Shown piece by piece: positions 55,975-64,000 of a stretch of DNA of 64,000 bases. Position numbers and translations under genes: made by a program. The DNA lies in contig CAXBNF010000010.1 of the NCBI GenBank assembly GCA_963977065.1, forward strand, positions 28,371-92,370, given 5' to 3'. This stretch comes from Planktosalinus sp963977065. GTDB taxonomy: Bacteria > Bacteroidota > Bacteroidia > Flavobacteriales > Flavobacteriaceae. Each line of letters begins with the position of its first letter. Positions within the stretch are counted from its first letter, which is position 1. The notes beneath the pieces are model-generated. The model worked only from the letters and a program-made list of their open reading frames with translations, made no database searches and was not told the origin of the DNA.

Positions 55975-56143
55975 ATTTCTTGAAGGTTAGATTAAATCTT
56001 CATAAAAATACAAATCATTCTTGTAATGGAAGGTTAGTAAGAAAAATTAATTAGCATCTAAGTTTTTATCACACAAAATTCACTCAAAAGAGTGAGTAAT
56101 ATCTTTTTTATAAATAATAAACTTGCATATAAATCCATTCATT

Positions 56144-57028
56144 ATGCAAGAAATGATAACGTATATAAATCCCGGACCGGCACCAATAAGTATTGATTTC
56201 ACATCAACTACCATTGAAAGTTATTCAGCAATGTTTGGTAAGAAAAGGGTAATTAAAACCTGTCCTATAAAATCAATTGTTAGAATTACAAAAGACATTA
56301 CCACTTTTGAAAACAAGACAAAGCTAACCCTCTATTACAATGAAAATAACAAGGAAAAACGTTTTGGTGGAATGGGGTTTTCTATTGAGGGAAACTTAAT
56401 TGACCCGACTTTTCAGGAAGTAATTGCTTTTCTAGAACACAATGTGCCGGCTCATACAATTTGGGAAGACAAAGCAGCTTCAAAGGCCTCTACAAGAACG
56501 CAATCGGGAAGCTTTAAATATCCTATAGCTGCCAGTTTAAATTTTTTCTTTTCAAAACACCCCATGCACTCTGGTGAAAGAGGACTTGCTGTGGGATTAA
56601 AGATTGGTTTGGCCATACTTTTGGGACTTTCAGGGTTATTAGTTATTAGTGTTACATTGATGAGTCCTTCAAATATTCTTGCAACATTACTTTCGCTAGT
56701 ATTGATAAGTCCCTTTGTAATTTATGCTTTTCTGGTCTTACAGATGGCATTTAAAAAAGGTGGCTTGCATTATTTATTTCTTAACAATAAAAGTATTCAA
56801 ATCAATTTTGCATTAAAATCTGTTAGTATTCCATTTAGTGATATAAAAACATTCAGTTACCAAGTGATTGATCTTAAAATTAAGAATATAAATTTTCAAT
56901 CAACATCTTCATCGATTGAGTATGAATTTAAAATCAATAACAAGCACAAGTTTACAATGGGTGAAAACACGGCAATGCAATTTATTTCCAAAGTCAATGA
57001 ACTGAACTTACCCTTAACTAACAAGTAA
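56144..57028 (+). CDS. unknown membrane protein
   Basis: I do not recognise a family. The ATG at 56144 (MQEMITYINPGPAPISID) is preferred over an upstream TTG. About 294 residues: a cytosolic beta-rich N-terminal part (1-150), two membrane helices (about 152-178 and 186-212), and a second beta-rich part. Both soluble parts look like membrane-associated signalling or pleckstrin-like folds (FTSTTIESYSAMFGKKRVIK; NFALKSVSIPFSDIKTFSY). It opens a rightward run of unknown genes and is followed by the next gene after 28 bp. Confidence 0.6.
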   Translation: MQEMITYINPGPAPISIDFTSTTIESYSAMFGKKRVIKTCPIKSIVRITKDITTFENKTKLTLYYNENNKEKRFGGMGFSIEGNLIDPTFQEVIAFLEHNVPAHTIWEDKAASKASTRTQSGSFKYPIAASLNFFFSKHPMHSGERGLAVGLKIGLAILLGLSGLLVISVTLMSPSNILATLLSLVLISPFVIYAFLVLQMAFKKGGLHYLFLNNKSIQINFALKSVSIPFSDIKTFSYQVIDLKIKNINFQSTSSSIEYEFKINNKHKFTMGENTAMQFISKVNELNLPLTNK

Positions 57029-57056
57029 AATCGAATTAACCTAAAATAATACTCTT

Positions 57057-58565
57057 ATGAAAAACTTTGTACTACTCATACTTTTTGTAGTTGGACTACA
57101 AACAGTTGTCGCTCAACCTTCTGATGCGCAACAAAAAGCAGACATCAAAAAAGAATTTCCAAAAGCTCTATCCATTGATTTAAAAGGAAATGGAGCAACA
57201 GTAAAAGAATATGATAACGGCAAAGAGCGTTTAATTTATAGAAAAGCTGTTACCGTAATTATGCCCACAAGTAACCCAAAATACCCTAACGTTAAACTCG
57301 CATTACATGGTGGAGTAAACTATAACATTACTTCTGGGAGCAACTCATACCAAGGTTTTTCTCCATCTTATGAAGAATTAATTGGCATGCCAGACCCAGA
57401 TAAAGAAGAAGTTTTAGCATTTATAGAAGACAATTTATCCGAAATATTTAGACTAGGTCATCGCAATGAAATGATTGGCATGCCCGAAAAGTTTTCTATT
57501 GATGAAAACACAAAATATACCTGGCCTACTTTTAATCGCGTTAATTTTAATGCGAAAGTGGTCTATGAACGTTTTAAAAACAACATTGGTGACGCCGAAA
57601 CACTGGAGCACACCATGCTAATAAGATTATACAGGGAAGATGAAGGCCCCTGGAATAATATCAATGCCGGCAATGCTGAAGGTGTAGAAAACCCTCGAAA
57701 AATACTTTCAACAAGAAATTATTCTGCGCAGGAAAGAGAGAACTTAAAATCATTTGAAATGCTCTTGCTCACTGCCGAAGCTGAAAAAAAATGGGCAACG
57801 ATGAAGCCTATAAATCTAGAAGGAATTAACGATTTGTATGATGTAAAAGACTATGTTCACGGTTTTTTTATGACAGCTGACAAAAGACGCATCGAGAATT
57901 TATTATACCAAATGCTGGCGTCATACAATTTTGTAAAACCAGACTTTAGAGTACTCACCTCAGACGGCAAAGCCTTAATAGATAAAACCCTTGAAAAAAC
58001 AGTAAGCGGAGACTTTCTTTATAAAAACCAATACTGTGAAAACCCAGAAGTAAAAGAAGTGGGCAATGGGTATATTGACTACTGGAATAAAAACAAAACT
58101 GCTTATACACGATTAGAAGTTGGTAAAGAAAAAGGTGTTTGGAAACTGGGAGGTATCACAATATATGTTATTTCTACTCTTGATAAAGCTAAAGAAATTG
58201 AAGCTACAGCTTGTGGCAGTGGCGCCTTATCTGCCGTGCAAAGAGGTCAAAAAAATGCAGGTCAAAAAATCACTAAAAATGACTGGGTGCTTGCATACTA
58301 TGACTCAGATGGGTACTGGTATCCTGCTTTTTACTTAGGCTATGCCAGCAACTATCATGACATCCAGTATTTTGAAGGAAATGCCAAAAGCAAAGTGAGA
58401 AATGTAGTGCCTTTTAGTCCGGAGGTGGGTGACAAAGGTTTTGTAAAATTACAAAATGGACAATTGGCCGAAGTCACTATTAAAAGCATTAATAAATTTG
58501 ATATCGTAATCGATTTTAATGGCCAAGAGATCAATCACAAACTAAGTGGCATTCAATTTAAGTAA
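57057..58565 (+). CDS. unknown exported protein with Tudor-like C-terminal repeats
   Basis: A 502-residue protein with a signal peptide (LLILFVVGLQTVVAQ). The middle part is helical with no domain I can name. The last about 100 residues look like two small barrels of the Tudor/SH3 type: WVLAYYDSDGYWYPAFYLGY leading to IQYFEGNAKSKVRNVVPF, then GFVKLQNGQLAEVTIKSI to INHKLSGIQF. Tudor-like domains are usually cytosolic readers; an exported version would be unusual. The next gene starts 12 bp after, so the two are probably co-transcribed. Periplasmic location is inferred from the signal. Confidence 0.6.
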   Translation: MKNFVLLILFVVGLQTVVAQPSDAQQKADIKKEFPKALSIDLKGNGATVKEYDNGKERLIYRKAVTVIMPTSNPKYPNVKLALHGGVNYNITSGSNSYQGFSPSYEELIGMPDPDKEEVLAFIEDNLSEIFRLGHRNEMIGMPEKFSIDENTKYTWPTFNRVNFNAKVVYERFKNNIGDAETLEHTMLIRLYREDEGPWNNINAGNAEGVENPRKILSTRNYSAQERENLKSFEMLLLTAEAEKKWATMKPINLEGINDLYDVKDYVHGFFMTADKRRIENLLYQMLASYNFVKPDFRVLTSDGKALIDKTLEKTVSGDFLYKNQYCENPEVKEVGNGYIDYWNKNKTAYTRLEVGKEKGVWKLGGITIYVISTLDKAKEIEATACGSGALSAVQRGQKNAGQKITKNDWVLAYYDSDGYWYPAFYLGYASNYHDIQYFEGNAKSKVRNVVPFSPEVGDKGFVKLQNGQLAEVTIKSINKFDIVIDFNGQEINHKLSGIQFK

Positions 58566-58576
58566 CAAACCTAAAA

Positions 58577-59659
58577 ATGAAAACGCGCTATTTAATTGTA
58601 TTTTTATTTTGGCTTCCAATAGTTTTTATGAACGCTCAGAAACCCTTTTATGGATTTGAAAGATCACCCGTCTTTATTCAACAAACAGCGGTTGCTGACA
58701 CCTTTTTTGGCTATGGTTCTGACTGGAAAATAAAGGACGGAAAAAGAGCATTTTCAAGAAAAATTGTTCTGTGGGACTCCAATGGTGAAATTCTAAAATC
58801 AATGGATATCTCCTTCTTGAATGAGTTCAATTATGAGGGTAATACATACATTGGTTTAACAAGTGGATGTTATTTATCTCCAGACAAGAGAAAAATTATC
58901 ATAAGAGGAAGAAACTATCAATTTCAAGGTGATGAAATAAAAACTGTTATCTATGCTTATGACATTGAAAATGATCTCTGGGAAACCTTGTTTTACTCAA
59001 AAGACTATGCACTTGGACACATTAAATTTCATCCCTCAGACACTACCCGTTTTGTCGCTGAAAATCTCAACGATCTTAGCAACTCAAAAATACAATTGTT
59101 TGAGTTTGAAAATCTAAATATGTCTCAGCAAATAAAAGCTTACCCAATGCCTGGTTTACCTATATGTGTTCAATTTTCTGAAGACGGAAGACATTTATTT
59201 GTTTTTGAAAGTTTGAGTAATGGTAGTGGTTATATGGATGTTTTTGAAACAGTTAATTTTACACTTCTTAAAAGAATAGCAATAAAAGATCACATTGAAA
59301 CTGTTTTTGAAAATGAGAAGTACTTTTTATTTTCCGGAAGCTTTGGTGCTTATATTTATAGTAAGAATGATTTTAAGTTCATTAAATCCATTTCAAGTGA
59401 TATTCAGGGTATAATTTCTCCCCTGAATTTGGCGATTCTAGGTCCAGCAGGTGCTGATACAGAGGGTGCACTTAAAATTTATAATTTAAGTACCCATCAA
59501 ATTGAAAAAATTCCTTTTGATGAACCCATATACAGTCATATTTATAATTATGAAAAGGAGCTTTTAATGGGCCTGTTAGTGAAAACCGACTTTATTCAAG
59601 AGTCTGAAGACGAAACAATTCCCACCGGTTTTATTTATGAATTAAATTTGAAACATTAA
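58577..59659 (+). CDS. unknown exported protein, possible beta-propeller
   Basis: A 360-residue protein with signal peptide MKTRYLIVFLFWLPIVFMNA. Phrases such as LSPDKRKIIIRGRNYQFQG, IKFHPSDTTRFVAENLND and VQFSEDGRHLFVFES recur at intervals of about 60 residues and resemble WD40/YVTN-type blades, so a six- or seven-bladed propeller is likely. No catalytic motif is seen. Follows the previous gene by 12 bp. Confidence 0.6.
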   Translation: MKTRYLIVFLFWLPIVFMNAQKPFYGFERSPVFIQQTAVADTFFGYGSDWKIKDGKRAFSRKIVLWDSNGEILKSMDISFLNEFNYEGNTYIGLTSGCYLSPDKRKIIIRGRNYQFQGDEIKTVIYAYDIENDLWETLFYSKDYALGHIKFHPSDTTRFVAENLNDLSNSKIQLFEFENLNMSQQIKAYPMPGLPICVQFSEDGRHLFVFESLSNGSGYMDVFETVNFTLLKRIAIKDHIETVFENEKYFLFSGSFGAYIYSKNDFKFIKSISSDIQGIISPLNLAILGPAGADTEGALKIYNLSTHQIEKIPFDEPIYSHIYNYEKELLMGLLVKTDFIQESEDETIPTGFIYELNLKH

Positions 59660-59733
59660 TTTTTATTTCCCCTTTCATTTTTTCACAAATTGTACTACAT
59701 TTATGTTTATTCTATTTTTCATAACTCAAAAGA

Positions 59734-60339
59734 ATGAACAAAACTGCAATACTCATTGTTGAAGACGATCCGCTTATTGCAGAAGACATTCATCAAACGT
59801 TACTTGAAAACAACATACAAGTAGCTGGAATTGCATACACAAAAGAAGATGCCATAGAAATTCTAGAAACTAAAAAAGTAGATTATGTATTGCTAGACAT
59901 TCAATTGGCCAATAAAAATGACGGGTTTGAAATTGGCAAATTACTCTCTGAAGAGTATTTTATTCCCTTTAGTTACATCACTTCTTTTTCTGATACAAGA
60001 ATGGTAGCTGCCGCCAGAAGCACCAAGCCTTCAGGATATTTAACCAAACCCTTTCGCAACAGAGATATCCTTATTCAAATTGAAATGGGTTTAGACATTG
60101 CAGCCCGCACTCAAAAAGCAATGTTTCCCTCCTTAACTGTTTTGAACCAGAACACCTTATCTGATATATCTGCCAGAGAGTATGAAGTGATTGGTGAACT
60201 TTGTAAAGGAAAATCAAATGTGGAAATTGCAGACACACTTTTTGTGAGTATGAATACTGTTAAAACTCATTTAAAAAACATTTTCTTTAAACTCGATGTA
60301 AAGTCCCGCACCGAGCTCATCAACAAAGTAAATAATTAA
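59734..60339 (+). CDS. orphan response regulator, REC plus LuxR-type HTH
   Basis: A 201-residue two-component regulator. The receiver domain (about 1-120) has the acidic pair VEDDP, the phospho-acceptor in VLLDIQLA (Asp near residue 54), a Thr/Ser in SYITSFSD and Lys in YLTKPF. The DNA-binding domain (about 140-201) contains LSDISAREYEVIGELCKGKS and FVSMNTVKTHLKNIFFKL, typical of LuxR/NarL regulators. No histidine kinase is in the window. Its position inside a run of secreted-protein genes suggests it may control them. Confidence 0.9.
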   Translation: MNKTAILIVEDDPLIAEDIHQTLLENNIQVAGIAYTKEDAIEILETKKVDYVLLDIQLANKNDGFEIGKLLSEEYFIPFSYITSFSDTRMVAAARSTKPSGYLTKPFRNRDILIQIEMGLDIAARTQKAMFPSLTVLNQNTLSDISAREYEVIGELCKGKSNVEIADTLFVSMNTVKTHLKNIFFKLDVKSRTELINKVNN

Positions 60340-60393
60340 CCCAATCACCTTAAAATCACTCAAAAGGGGTAGCTCTCCAGGTATTCTTATTGG

Positions 60394-60401
60394 TATTTTT
60401 G
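60394..60401 (+). promoter_or_regulatory. predicted -7 box upstream of the 60.4 kb gene
   Basis: TATTTTTG matches TAnnTTTG and lies 45 bp before the ATG at 60446. No -33 box is obvious. Confidence 0.4.
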
Positions 60402-60445
60402 GATGTATAGTTACATAAATATACATCACATTAAAACCAATAATT

Positions 60446-61096
60446 ATGAACCCTTTCACGTCAATTTTGTTAGCAGCACTTTTTGTGACTACTGTTTCAT
60501 TTGCGCAAAAAAAAGAGCGCGGCAGTATGCAGGAAATTAAAGTGATTTTTACTCCAAATATGCAAAGCGTAACCTGGGATGAGGCTACCTTAGTTGTTCA
60601 AAAATACACGACCATAAAACAGCCCTTTTTAAAAACAAAACCCAGCAATAAATTAACTTCACAGCTTAAAAAAGTCGCTGTCCTAAACGGAAAACCCACT
60701 GAATTGCATACACTTACCGCAAATGCAAATTATGATTCATTTCTCTTTGGCAACGACAAAACGGCTATGGGCAGACTCAAAGTAAGAGGAGATTATTACG
60801 GTGATAATCTTAAACCAACCAAGTTTGCTGATGGTAGTGACACTCAAAGCGATTACCTCAAGCCAAAAAATGAATTCACTGACAGTGGTGATGTAATGAG
60901 TGATTACTTCAAACCAACTGTCAACTTTATAAACCAAACAGCTTTAGTATTCATTCCAAAAGCCGCTTTAAAAGCAGGTACAAAAAACATTCAAGCCAAA
61001 CTTCTAGAAAAAGGAACCGATTATGAAGTTTGGCAATGGATAGATGCCATACAAAAACCACAACCGGAATTGATTTTAGTGTTCACGGTTGAGTAA
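60446..61096 (+). CDS. unknown exported protein, first gene of a duplicated pair
   Basis: A 216-residue protein with signal peptide MNPFTSILLAALFVTTVSFA. Near the middle a short motif is repeated three times at a step of about 16-20 residues: GDYYGDNLKPT, SDYLKPKNEF and SDYFKPTVNF. The C-terminal part reads LLEKGTDYEVWQWIDAIQKP. This ending is found again as a remnant at 61713-61820. No family recognised. The next gene begins 31 bp later. Confidence 0.6.
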   Translation: MNPFTSILLAALFVTTVSFAQKKERGSMQEIKVIFTPNMQSVTWDEATLVVQKYTTIKQPFLKTKPSNKLTSQLKKVAVLNGKPTELHTLTANANYDSFLFGNDKTAMGRLKVRGDYYGDNLKPTKFADGSDTQSDYLKPKNEFTDSGDVMSDYFKPTVNFINQTALVFIPKAALKAGTKNIQAKLLEKGTDYEVWQWIDAIQKPQPELILVFTVE

Positions 61097-61127
61097 TTTA
61101 TAAAATAACCATTAAAACCATTTAAAA

Positions 61128-61646
61128 ATGAAAAAATCAATTTACTTAATGTTTCTCTGCTTAATACTATCAGGAAGCATCGCAGCTCAAGCTACCACAA
61201 CCACAAGTGATGAAGATAAAAAAAAGGAAAAGGATGAAAAAAAAATAGATGATGACGATACAACAACAAACGAAGATGTTGAAGAACCCAAAAAATCTTG
61301 GAAATGGGTAATAATAGATGATATTGAAACCCCGACTGAGCCTAAAAAAATGAGTGCAGCAAAAACGGCGCTAGAGGGCGTGGGTGTTTTTACAAAAAAA
61401 AATGGTGCTGACTACTTAAAACCGGTAGTGGGTTATCAATTAAAGCAATTAAATATAGTTAAAGAAGCTGTAGCTCAAATTTACCTTGCTCCCAAAGAGT
61501 TTGACCCTTCAAAAGATGAAAAACAATTGGTTGAAGAACGCAAGGAAGCTAATTACATCGTTTATTACTGGTGCCCTTGTAAGGAAGTTAAAAATAAATG
61601 TGGCTGTGCCAAGAAAAAAGTAGTGAAAATACTTAGTAAAAAGTAA
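61128..61646 (+). CDS. unknown exported Cys-motif protein, paralogue A
   Basis: A 172-residue protein: signal peptide (MFLCLILSGSIAAQA), a charged low-complexity stretch of Lys, Asp and Glu (about 25-55), then a conserved domain with YLKPVVGYQLKQLNIVKEAV and the tail motif CPCKEVKNKCGC near residue 150, ending VVKILSKK. Four closely spaced cysteines could bind a metal or form disulfides. A close paralogue is at 61829-62335. No known family. Confidence 0.6.
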   Translation: MKKSIYLMFLCLILSGSIAAQATTTTSDEDKKKEKDEKKIDDDDTTTNEDVEEPKKSWKWVIIDDIETPTEPKKMSAAKTALEGVGVFTKKNGADYLKPVVGYQLKQLNIVKEAVAQIYLAPKEFDPSKDEKQLVEERKEANYIVYYWCPCKEVKNKCGCAKKKVVKILSKK

Positions 61647-61712
61647 CATTTATTAACAAAAATTAAACTTTAAATAATATTTTAAAAAGCATCATTACGG
61701 GAATAAAGACAT

Positions 61713-61820
61713 AAAACAAAAAGCGCCATAGAAAAAGGACACGACTATGAAGTTTGGCAATGGCTTGATGCAAACCTAAAACCACAACCCGAACACATTT
61801 TAATATTCACCATAAAATAA
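61713..61820 (+). pseudogene. remnant of a second copy of the 60.4 kb gene (last 30 or so codons)
   Basis: Read in frame this gives AIEKGHDYEVWQWLDANLKP and QPEHILIFTIK then stop. It aligns with the end of the 60446-61096 protein (LLEKGTDYEVWQWIDAIQKP and PELILVFTVE). Upstream codons are not open. It sits directly before paralogue B exactly as the intact gene sits before paralogue A, so a two-gene unit was duplicated and the first gene of the second unit largely lost. Confidence 0.85.
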
Positions 61821-61828
61821 TTTAACTC

Positions 61829-62335
61829 ATGAAAAAATCAATTTTATTAATGTTTCTCTGTCTAGCAATAACAGGAAGCATTGCAGCACAAGCAACCACT
61901 ACCACAGAAGAAGGTGATAATAAAAAAGAAAATACAGAAAAAACAGTAGATGACAAAGACACCTCAAAAAACGAGGATAAACCAAAAAGTAGATGGAAGA
62001 TTGATCGTGATATTAAAAACCCATTTGAGCCCAAAAAAATGAGTGCCACAGCAGCTATTTTAGAAGGAGTAGGAATCATTACCCAAAGAGACGGGATTGA
62101 ATATTTAAAACCAGTGGTGGGTTATCAATTGCAACAATTAAATATAGTTAAAGAAGCAGTAGCTCAAATTTACCTAGCTCCCATAGATTTTGACCCTTCG
62201 AGAGATGAAAAACAATTGGTTGAAGATCACAAAGAAGATAATTATATTGTTTATTCCTGGTGCCCTTGTAAAGAAGTTAAAAATAAATGTGGCTGTACCA
62301 AGAAAAAAGTAGTGAAAATACTTGCTAAAAAGTAA
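61829..62335 (+). CDS. unknown exported Cys-motif protein, paralogue B
   Basis: 168 residues, closely similar to 61128-61646: signal MFLCLAITGSIAAQA, an acidic and Lys-rich linker that differs between the copies, the shared block YLKPVVGYQLQQLNIVKEAV, and CPCKEVKNKCGC before VVKILAKK. The linker and the region around residue 70 are the divergent parts. Probably exported. No neighbour downstream for 540 bp. Confidence 0.6.
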   Translation: MKKSILLMFLCLAITGSIAAQATTTTEEGDNKKENTEKTVDDKDTSKNEDKPKSRWKIDRDIKNPFEPKKMSATAAILEGVGIITQRDGIEYLKPVVGYQLQQLNIVKEAVAQIYLAPIDFDPSRDEKQLVEDHKEDNYIVYSWCPCKEVKNKCGCTKKKVVKILAKK

Positions 62336-62879
62336 CATTAAAATAGAACTTTAAAATGATGTTTTTAAACACATCATTATGGGGATGAAGTTCAAAATCG
62401 AAAAGCGTAGAGGTAAATTCTTCGCTTTTTTAATTTAAGCCCTTTCCACAAAAATTCAAACACCACTTTACAAGTCATTAAAAAAATCTTTTTATTTAGG
62501 AAATGTTGAGATTGAAGTTTTTAAAAGAAGTTTGTTTTGAAAAGCAGCTCTCTTTTAGCGTGCTCCCAACTATGGTTGGAGTCGGACCTGCCTGCTGAAG
62601 GCAGGCTATACGTTGCAAGTCCTCGTTCGCTTTCCGCTCTGTGGTCTTTAAACTGCAAACATTGTTCGTTGAACACCTATAAAAATAATGCTTGTGAGGG
62701 AATCCTCATCTTCGGTGCGCAAGCTCTCACGCAAAAAAATATTACGTTTTAAGACAGTTATAGAGCCAAGCCAAATAGCCCAGACCAAAATCTGGATGAA
62801 AGAATCTTTTGACAAAAAAAGCACCCTCAAAAAGAGAGCGCTTTTTTATAAAATCAAAGTAAAAGTAACTTACAGTTTT
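62336..62879. other. non-coding, repeat-containing intergenic region
   Basis: No credible gene. It contains two hairpins close together: ctcccaac / gttggag at 62563-62580 and CCTGCCT / AGGCAGG with a 5-nt loop at 62587-62605, the latter a relative of the palindrome at 39593-39614. It also holds a terminator near its right end. The sequence around 62610-62760 looks like degenerate repeat DNA. Confidence 0.6.
62814..62847 (-). terminator. terminator of the S74 protein gene
   Basis: Reading leftward, AAAAAAGCGCTCTC pairs with GAGGGTGCTTTTTT across a short T loop, with two G-T pairs, and ends in a T run about 35 bp after the stop codon. It can also act rightward. Confidence 0.8.
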
Positions 62880-64000
62880 CTATTCATTTTTTGCAGTTGC
62901 CATAATGAAGCTTTCCAGTTTATCTACTCTGGCTTCAAGTTCTTTGTTTATGGTGTTCTGCTTCACAAGTTCTGAAATAAACAAACCGGCTTGGTCTCTT
63001 AAATCTTCATTTTCCTTAGTAAGTTCTTGAATTGCTTTTACAAGGGGTGCTATTAAATCGTTGTAGCGCACACTTAGCATACCTTGATCATCTTTGGTAA
63101 GCATTCCGCTATTTGTTACTTCAAATTGATTGAGTGTTTTTTCAAGTTCTTGAGCAATCACTCCAAACTCTACTCTTTTGTCAGCATCATTTTTGCGCAC
63201 ATAAGAGACCGGGTTTAAGGAGTTAATAAAATCTAAGCCCAGCTTTGATTTCTCAATTTGCTCTTTCCAACGTTCATCTGAAGTAACTGTCCAGGCTACC
63301 TGTACTCCTGCATAGGTAATATCTGTGTTACCAATACGCACTTGGTTACTTCCTGTAGTGTTTGGCACTTGAGCATTATCCCCTATTCCTATGTTATTGT
63401 TCCCTGTAGTTAATGTAGCTAATGCAGCACCTCCAACTGCAACGTTCCAAAAGCCATCCACGTTAGCACCCAAAGCAGAAGTGCCAATAGCAGTATTACC
63501 TCCTCCTGTAAGATGTTCAAACATTGCGGCCTGGCCAATTGCCACATTAAAAGGCCCCGTACTTAATCTTAATGCTTGCCATCCAAAAGAAACGGCAGTA
63601 CCAGTCACTTTACCAACTAGTGTATTGTTTCTTTTAAATACAATGTCGTTATCATCAGTAGTTCCTATAAAGTTGGTGCTTGGGTTTGTGCCGGCATTGC
63701 CTGTAAGGTTCCACCCTGTGTTTGGTGCAGTAGCGTTGATCACATAAGGTGTAGCGAAAGTTCCATCACCAGTTATTGTTATATTGGTTCCTGCTGTAGT
63801 TACCCCGCCCACTCCATCATTTCCAGCAACTCCTTGAGGTCCCTGTGAACCTGTTGCTCCTTCTGGTCCTGCAGGACCGGTCAAACCTATTGGCCCCTGT
63901 GGCCCTGTTGCTCCAACTGGACCCGCAGGACCGGTCAAACCTATTGGCCCTTGTGGACCCGGTGCTCCAACTGGACCCGCAGGACCGGTCAAACCTATTG
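62880..64000 (-). CDS. collagen-like surface or tail-fibre protein with S74 self-cleaving chaperone (N-terminus off the right edge)
   Basis: Only the last about 373 residues are visible. From the right edge inward: Gly-X-Y collagen-like repeats with an 18-residue period (GPIGLTGPAGPVGATGPQ), a beta stalk (GDGTFATPYVINATAPNTGW and head-type repeats AIGTSALG, GIGDNAQV), then the S74 intramolecular chaperone. The catalytic Ser-Asp is in TSDERWKEQIEKSKLG near residue 237, with FGVIAQELEKTL and a coiled-coil end. Such chaperones trimerise a fibre and then cut themselves off. In Bacteroidota these proteins occur both in phages and as chromosomal surface proteins; no phage genes are nearby. Frame is open at the window edge. 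Confidence 0.85.
   Translation of the reverse strand, partial: IGLTGPAGPVGAPGPQGPIGLTGPAGPVGATGPQGPIGLTGPAGPEGATGSQGPQGVAGNDGVGGVTTAGTNITITGDGTFATPYVINATAPNTGWNLTGNAGTNPSTNFIGTTDDNDIVFKRNNTLVGKVTGTAVSFGWQALRLSTGPFNVAIGQAAMFEHLTGGGNTAIGTSALGANVDGFWNVAVGGAALATLTTGNNNIGIGDNAQVPNTTGSNQVRIGNTDITYAGVQVAWTVTSDERWKEQIEKSKLGLDFINSLNPVSYVRKNDADKRVEFGVIAQELEKTLNQFEVTNSGMLTKDDQGMLSVRYNDLIAPLVKAIQELTKENEDLRDQAGLFISELVKQNTINKELEARVDKLESFIMATAKNE
63815..64000 (-). repeat. 54-bp collagen-coding tandem repeats
   Basis: The Gly-X-Y coding part repeats with an 18-codon (54-bp) period, two to three copies visible and running off the edge. The copies are nearly identical at nucleotide level, which suggests recent expansion or contraction. 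Confidence 0.8.

Noticed and set aside
62537..62752. Small open frame in the 62.3-62.9 kb gap
   Set aside because: It runs through hairpin repeats and has no coding signature.
62880..64000. Prophage call for the S74 fibre gene
   Set aside because: No other phage gene is visible; such fibres are also chromosomal surface proteins in Bacteroidota.

Overview
The window looks like a chromosomal segment from an AT-rich member of the Bacteroidota, most likely class Flavobacteriia. The evidence is the type 9 secretion translocon protein SprA, a secreted enzyme with a type 9 C-terminal sorting tail, the actABCDEF-coxBA respiratory cluster, and several upstream sequences that fit the Bacteroidota -7 box TAnnTTTG. 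Shine-Dalgarno motifs are not evident. No species is claimed.

Layout. 1-9.4 kb: sprA (C-terminus beyond the left edge), ruvA and a malic enzyme, all leftward. 9.6-11.1 kb: a small accessory patch with a toxin-antitoxin pair whose toxin is truncated, an IS1-family element, and a near-repeated operator-like palindrome on each side. 11.1-14.7 kb: queG, ruvB and an unknown secreted protein. 14.7-15.1 kb: a divergent intergenic region with a strong leftward terminator and no gene feeding it, so probably a small RNA gene. 15.1-16.5 kb: a GH109-like Tat protein. 16.5-27.9 kb: one leftward operon, actA-B-C-D-E-F-coxB-coxA, encoding alternative complex III and an A-type cytochrome oxidase. 28.2-32 kb: a SPOR protein, a DUF5916 outer-membrane protein and an aquaporin. 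32.1-36.7 kb: rimP-nusA-infB behind a short leader that carries a terminator hairpin. 36.7-37.6 kb: a tandem universal stress protein.

37.6-42.8 kb is the main accessory region. Two nearly identical REP/RAYT transposase units (one broken by a 20-bp palindrome insertion) alternate with two small lipoprotein genes downstream of an RHS gene that lacks its 5' part. On its upstream side lie a tRNA-Gln(UUG) gene and two 107-bp tandem repeats that each copy the tRNA 3' end. 42.9-47.2 kb: a DUF2723 membrane protein, a polysaccharide deacetylase and a thioredoxin-fold protein without active-site cysteines. 47.3-56 kb: a surface protein, then beta-mannosidase, CutC, a secreted polyester-hydrolase-like enzyme and a GH20 hexosaminidase. 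56.1-62.3 kb: a rightward run of unrecognised secreted or membrane proteins with one orphan LuxR-type response regulator; its end is a decayed tandem duplication. 62.3-64 kb: repeat-rich non-coding DNA and the C-terminal part of a collagen-like S74-chaperone protein that leaves the window.

Functional threads: SprA could export the sorting-tail hydrolase; the Act complex passes electrons from quinol to the adjacent oxidase; the GH109, GH2, GH20 and deacetylase genes suggest glycan turnover. The observations most worth a second look are the secreted polyester-hydrolase-like enzyme, the candidate RNA at 14.84-15.0 kb, the terminator in the rimP-nusA-infB leader, the RHS/lipoprotein/RAYT locus and the tRNA-Gln tandem duplications.
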